Assembly: GCF_015355765.1 (NCBI RefSeq)
Contig: NZ_JACWNA010000008.1
Location: forward strand, 56,046 to 120,045
Reading direction: 5' to 3'
Length of the DNA: 64,000 nucleotides
Source of the DNA: Actinomyces haliotis
GTDB taxonomy: Bacteria; Actinomycetota; Actinomycetes; Actinomycetales; Actinomycetaceae
The position numbers and the translations under genes were made by a program. Shown in pieces: positions 62,072-64,000 of this stretch; position 1 is the first letter of the stretch, and every line of letters starts with the position of its first letter. The notes beneath the pieces are model-generated. The model searched no databases. It was not told where the DNA came from and saw only the letters and a list, made by a program, of their open reading frames with translations.

Positions 62072-62796
62072 GAGCGCAGGGCCTTGACGAGGGCGGTGAC
62101 CGACAGGCCCGCGAGACCGAGGGCCGCGCCGGTCACGATCGCGAGGGACTGCGGCTCGCCGTCGCGGGCGTCGTCGAAGAGGCGCGTCACGCGGTCGCCG
62201 GCGGACTGCAGGGCCTCGGCGGGGTCGAAGGAGTCCTTGACCTCCGAGTCCTTGAGGGCGCCGTAGCCGACCGGGGCGGCCTCGCCGTCGACGAGGCGCG
62301 TCGTGGCGGTCAGCGAGCCGTCGGCGACGGGCTCGTCCTTGGACAGGCGGGCGCGCGCGGCGTCGGCCGTCTCGGAGGCCTTGGTCTTGGCCTCGTCCGC
62401 CTTGGTGCGGGCCTGAGCGGAGAGCTCCTCCGCCTTGAGACGCGCGTCCGTGGAGACGGAGTCGGCCTTGGTACGGGCCTGGTTGCCGAGCTCCTCCGCC
62501 TTGTAGCGGGCGTCGGAGGCGAGCTCGCCGGCGCGGCCGGTGAGCTCGGAGAACCGCAGCCGGGCCTTGTCCTGGGCGCCGGCGAGGGCCGATCGGACCT
62601 GGGACTTCGCCGCCGAGACGACCTCGTTGGCGGCGGTGCGGGACGCGTCCTTCGCCTGGGACTTCAGGGCCTCGGGAGCGAGGCGCTCGCCGAGCTGCTC
62701 GAGGTCGCCGGCGAGGCGACGGCGGCGGGCCAGGAGGTCCGCCTCGATGATGGTGGGGTCGTTGGAGGGGGTCACGCTCTTCTTGTCGTCGCTCAC
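62068..62796 (-). CDS. DUF3618 protein, long paralogue with coiled-coil repeats
   Basis: 242 residues. TIIEADLLARRRRLAGDLEQLGERLAPE is the DUF3618 core. Residues 75-150 are about seven imperfect 11-residue repeats of the ARTKADE/ARLKAEEL type, like LEA or apolipoprotein-type amphipathic helices. A C-terminal hydrophobic helix AIVTGAALGLAGLSVTALV ends it. GTG 62796 overlaps the stop of the holin-like gene. Confidence 0.8.
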   Translation of the reverse strand: MSDDKKSVTPSNDPTIIEADLLARRRRLAGDLEQLGERLAPEALKSQAKDASRTAANEVVSAAKSQVRSALAGAQDKARLRFSELTGRAGELASDARYKAEELGNQARTKADSVSTDARLKAEELSAQARTKADEAKTKASETADAARARLSKDEPVADGSLTATTRLVDGEAAPVGYGALKDSEVKDSFDPAEALQSAGDRVTRLFDDARDGEPQSLAIVTGAALGLAGLSVTALVKALRS

Positions 62797-63326
62797 TTCT
62801 GGCTCCCCTTCTCGATACCGGACTTGATGGCGACCTTCGCGGTCTGGACGTCGTGCTTGAGGCCCTCCTGAGGGGCGGGCACGTCCTTGAGGCCGGCCTG
62901 CAGGCGCGACTTGCCGATGAGGGCGAGGATCCCGCAGACGACGAGGATGATGAGCGCGACGATGAGCTTGGCCAGCCACGGCGACACGACGTTGGCGAGG
63001 CCGGACGCCGCGGACCCGAAGAGGAATCCGAGCGCGTAGAGGGCCAGCACGCCGGCGGCTGCGAGGAGGCCGGCGCCGAGGCCCGCCTTCTTGCCCATCT
63101 CCTGGGCCTTGGCCTTGGCCAGGGCGATCTCGCCCTGGACGAGGCCGGAGACGTTCTCCGAGATGCGGGCGACGAGCTCGCCGAGGGTCGGCTGCGTGCC
63201 GCGGGCGCGGGCCGCGCGGGCGGCCGCGGGGACGTCCTCGCCGCGTGCGGGGTAGGGGCCCTCGGCGCCGGGCAGCCCGGACGGCTGCTCGGGGTCGAAC
63301 GAGGGAGTGCTCGGTTGCTGGGTCAT
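62793..63326 (-). CDS. Phage-holin-family (DUF1469) membrane protein
   Basis: 177 residues. A disordered N terminus (1-45), PTLGELVARISENVSGLVQGEIALAKAKAQEMGKK (the DUF1469 signature helix), two membrane helices (about 87-110 and 118-140), and a basic amphipathic tail. Despite the family name it is a chromosomal envelope protein in actinobacteria. It heads a three-gene operon with the two DUF3618 genes, joined by GTGA and ATGA overlaps. Confidence 0.82.
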   Translation of the reverse strand: MTQQPSTPSFDPEQPSGLPGAEGPYPARGEDVPAAARAARARGTQPTLGELVARISENVSGLVQGEIALAKAKAQEMGKKAGLGAGLLAAAGVLALYALGFLFGSAASGLANVVSPWLAKLIVALIILVVCGILALIGKSRLQAGLKDVPAPQEGLKHDVQTAKVAIKSGIEKGSQK

Positions 63327-63659
63327 GGGGACCGACCTTCTTGAGACGATGCGCGGGACGAAGGTCCGTGCGCTTCTTTTCAGGAACCAGAATCTCATAA
63401 CTCACGTCACAACGCGCCCCCGGAGCAGCGGCTTCGCCCACCGCGCACGGCCTTGCGGACTCGCGTGCAGCCCCCGGTCATCCGTGCGGAGACGGGAACC
63501 GCCCGCCGCCGAGCGGGCCGTGATCGAATAGTGATCATCTCGTCGTCGACCGTCGTTCATCCTGCGGTGCCACCCTCGACCCGACACCCCACCACCCCGC
63601 GCGACCGGCCCGCCCTCCCTCGGGACGCCGCAGGCGACCCGATCCCGTACCCGTTACCT
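63327..63659. other. Intergenic region upstream of the holin-like operon
   Basis: About 330 bp with no credible ORF. It must contain the minus-strand promoter of the three-gene operon; I could not fix the -10. The left boundary of the IS element is probably at or beyond its right end. Confidence 0.4.
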
Positions 63660-64000
63660 TGTTGGTGGTTGCCGGTGTAGGGATGCCGGTGGCCGGGCCA
63701 GCGGTGGTCGGCATGATGTCTTGCCCCTGTCTTCACAATGATCCGGGGGGTGTTGTCACCGGCCGCCGCAGGGCTGCTGGTTCACCGCTGATCAGGGGAA
63801 CGGACCGAGACTCGAGTCCTTTCGTAACGTGGGTGCGGGACCAGCCGCTCGAGGCTGGCCCCGTGTCCTGCGAGACGAAGGAGCACCGCGATGCGCACCG
63901 ACGAGATCGATGTGTTCATCGGAATCGATGTCGGCAAGTCCGACCACTGGGCCACCGCCCTGAACAGGGACGGCAAGCGCCTGTTCGACAAGGCCCTGCC
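63660..64000 (+). mobile_element. IS110-family insertion sequence, left part
   Basis: The transposase start at 63892 identifies the element; about 200 nt of non-coding sequence precede it. The left boundary is not defined, because IS110 elements lack terminal inverted repeats, so 63660 is only an estimate. A hairpin (63837-63862: GGGACCAGCC with a near-complement, loop GCTCGA) lies just before the gene. The right end is outside the window. Confidence 0.6.
63892..64000 (+). CDS. IS110-family transposase (DEDD recombinase), N-terminal fragment
   Basis: 36 residues to the window edge. VFIGIDVGKSDHWATALN with the first catalytic Asp in GIDVGK is the opening of the RuvC-like DEDD domain of IS110 transposases. 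AAGGAG precedes the ATG. Truncated only by the window end. Confidence 0.85.

Overview
The window reads as a chromosomal segment of a high-GC Gram-positive actinobacterium, most likely Actinomyces or a close relative. The supporting evidence is very high GC, many GTG starts, a mycobacterium-like bifunctional dCTP deaminase, GTP-dependent PEP carboxykinase, DUF3073, DUF2087 and LppM-type lipoproteins, and a class C sortase pilus locus of the Actinomyces FimA/FimP type. It is ordinary chromosome, with an IS110-family element starting at the extreme right end.

Layout. 1-17.3 kb is mostly housekeeping and small accessory genes: a TetR fragment, a Nudix hydrolase, an M50-like membrane protease, an ArsB-type permease, DUF2087, DoxX, tRNA-Gly(CCC), TM2 and DUF805 membrane proteins with matching Q/G/Y/P-rich N termini, dcd, an exonuclease, a nitroreductase, a serine hydrolase, exonuclease III, an SDR, tpx, pyrE-lemA-trmH, a DMT permease and fba. 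17.7-21.8 kb is a sugar ABC importer without its own ATPase, plus a YesL protein. 21.9-23.3 kb is a broken AztD-like zinc-chaperone lipoprotein gene. purA, two LppM-type lipoproteins and pckG follow. 29.0-34.0 kb is a pilus locus in the order pilin, sortase C, pilin, with a structured leader.

34-61 kb carries most of de novo purine synthesis: purD, purC, purS, purQ, purL, purF and purM. The order purL ... SCP2-like ... purF, purM, DUF3073 recalls mycobacteria, as I remember that locus. Here it is interrupted by thiC, a flavoprotein remnant, gdhA, a secreted 5'-nucleotidase, a fructose operon (deoR-fruK-fruA) and an RNB ribonuclease. Between purQ and the TreT-like glycosyltransferase lies a less GC-rich islet with three tiny overlapping ORFs. 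The right end holds a DUF3618 / holin-like envelope operon and the start of the IS110 transposase.

Most notable are: (1) five same-orientation copies of a 67-81 bp palindromic repeat that bracket the ABC importer, the broken aztD-like gene and the broken thiC gene; (2) a -10-like hexamer 6-7 nt upstream of the start codon in about 18 genes, suggesting leaderless transcription as the default; (3) two matching palindromes at the fructose promoter; (4) a structured pilus leader; (5) the overlapping small-ORF islet; (6) the IS110 upstream region, where a bridge RNA would be encoded. Three loci (aztD-like, thiC, flavoprotein) look degraded; the first two could also be sequencing errors.
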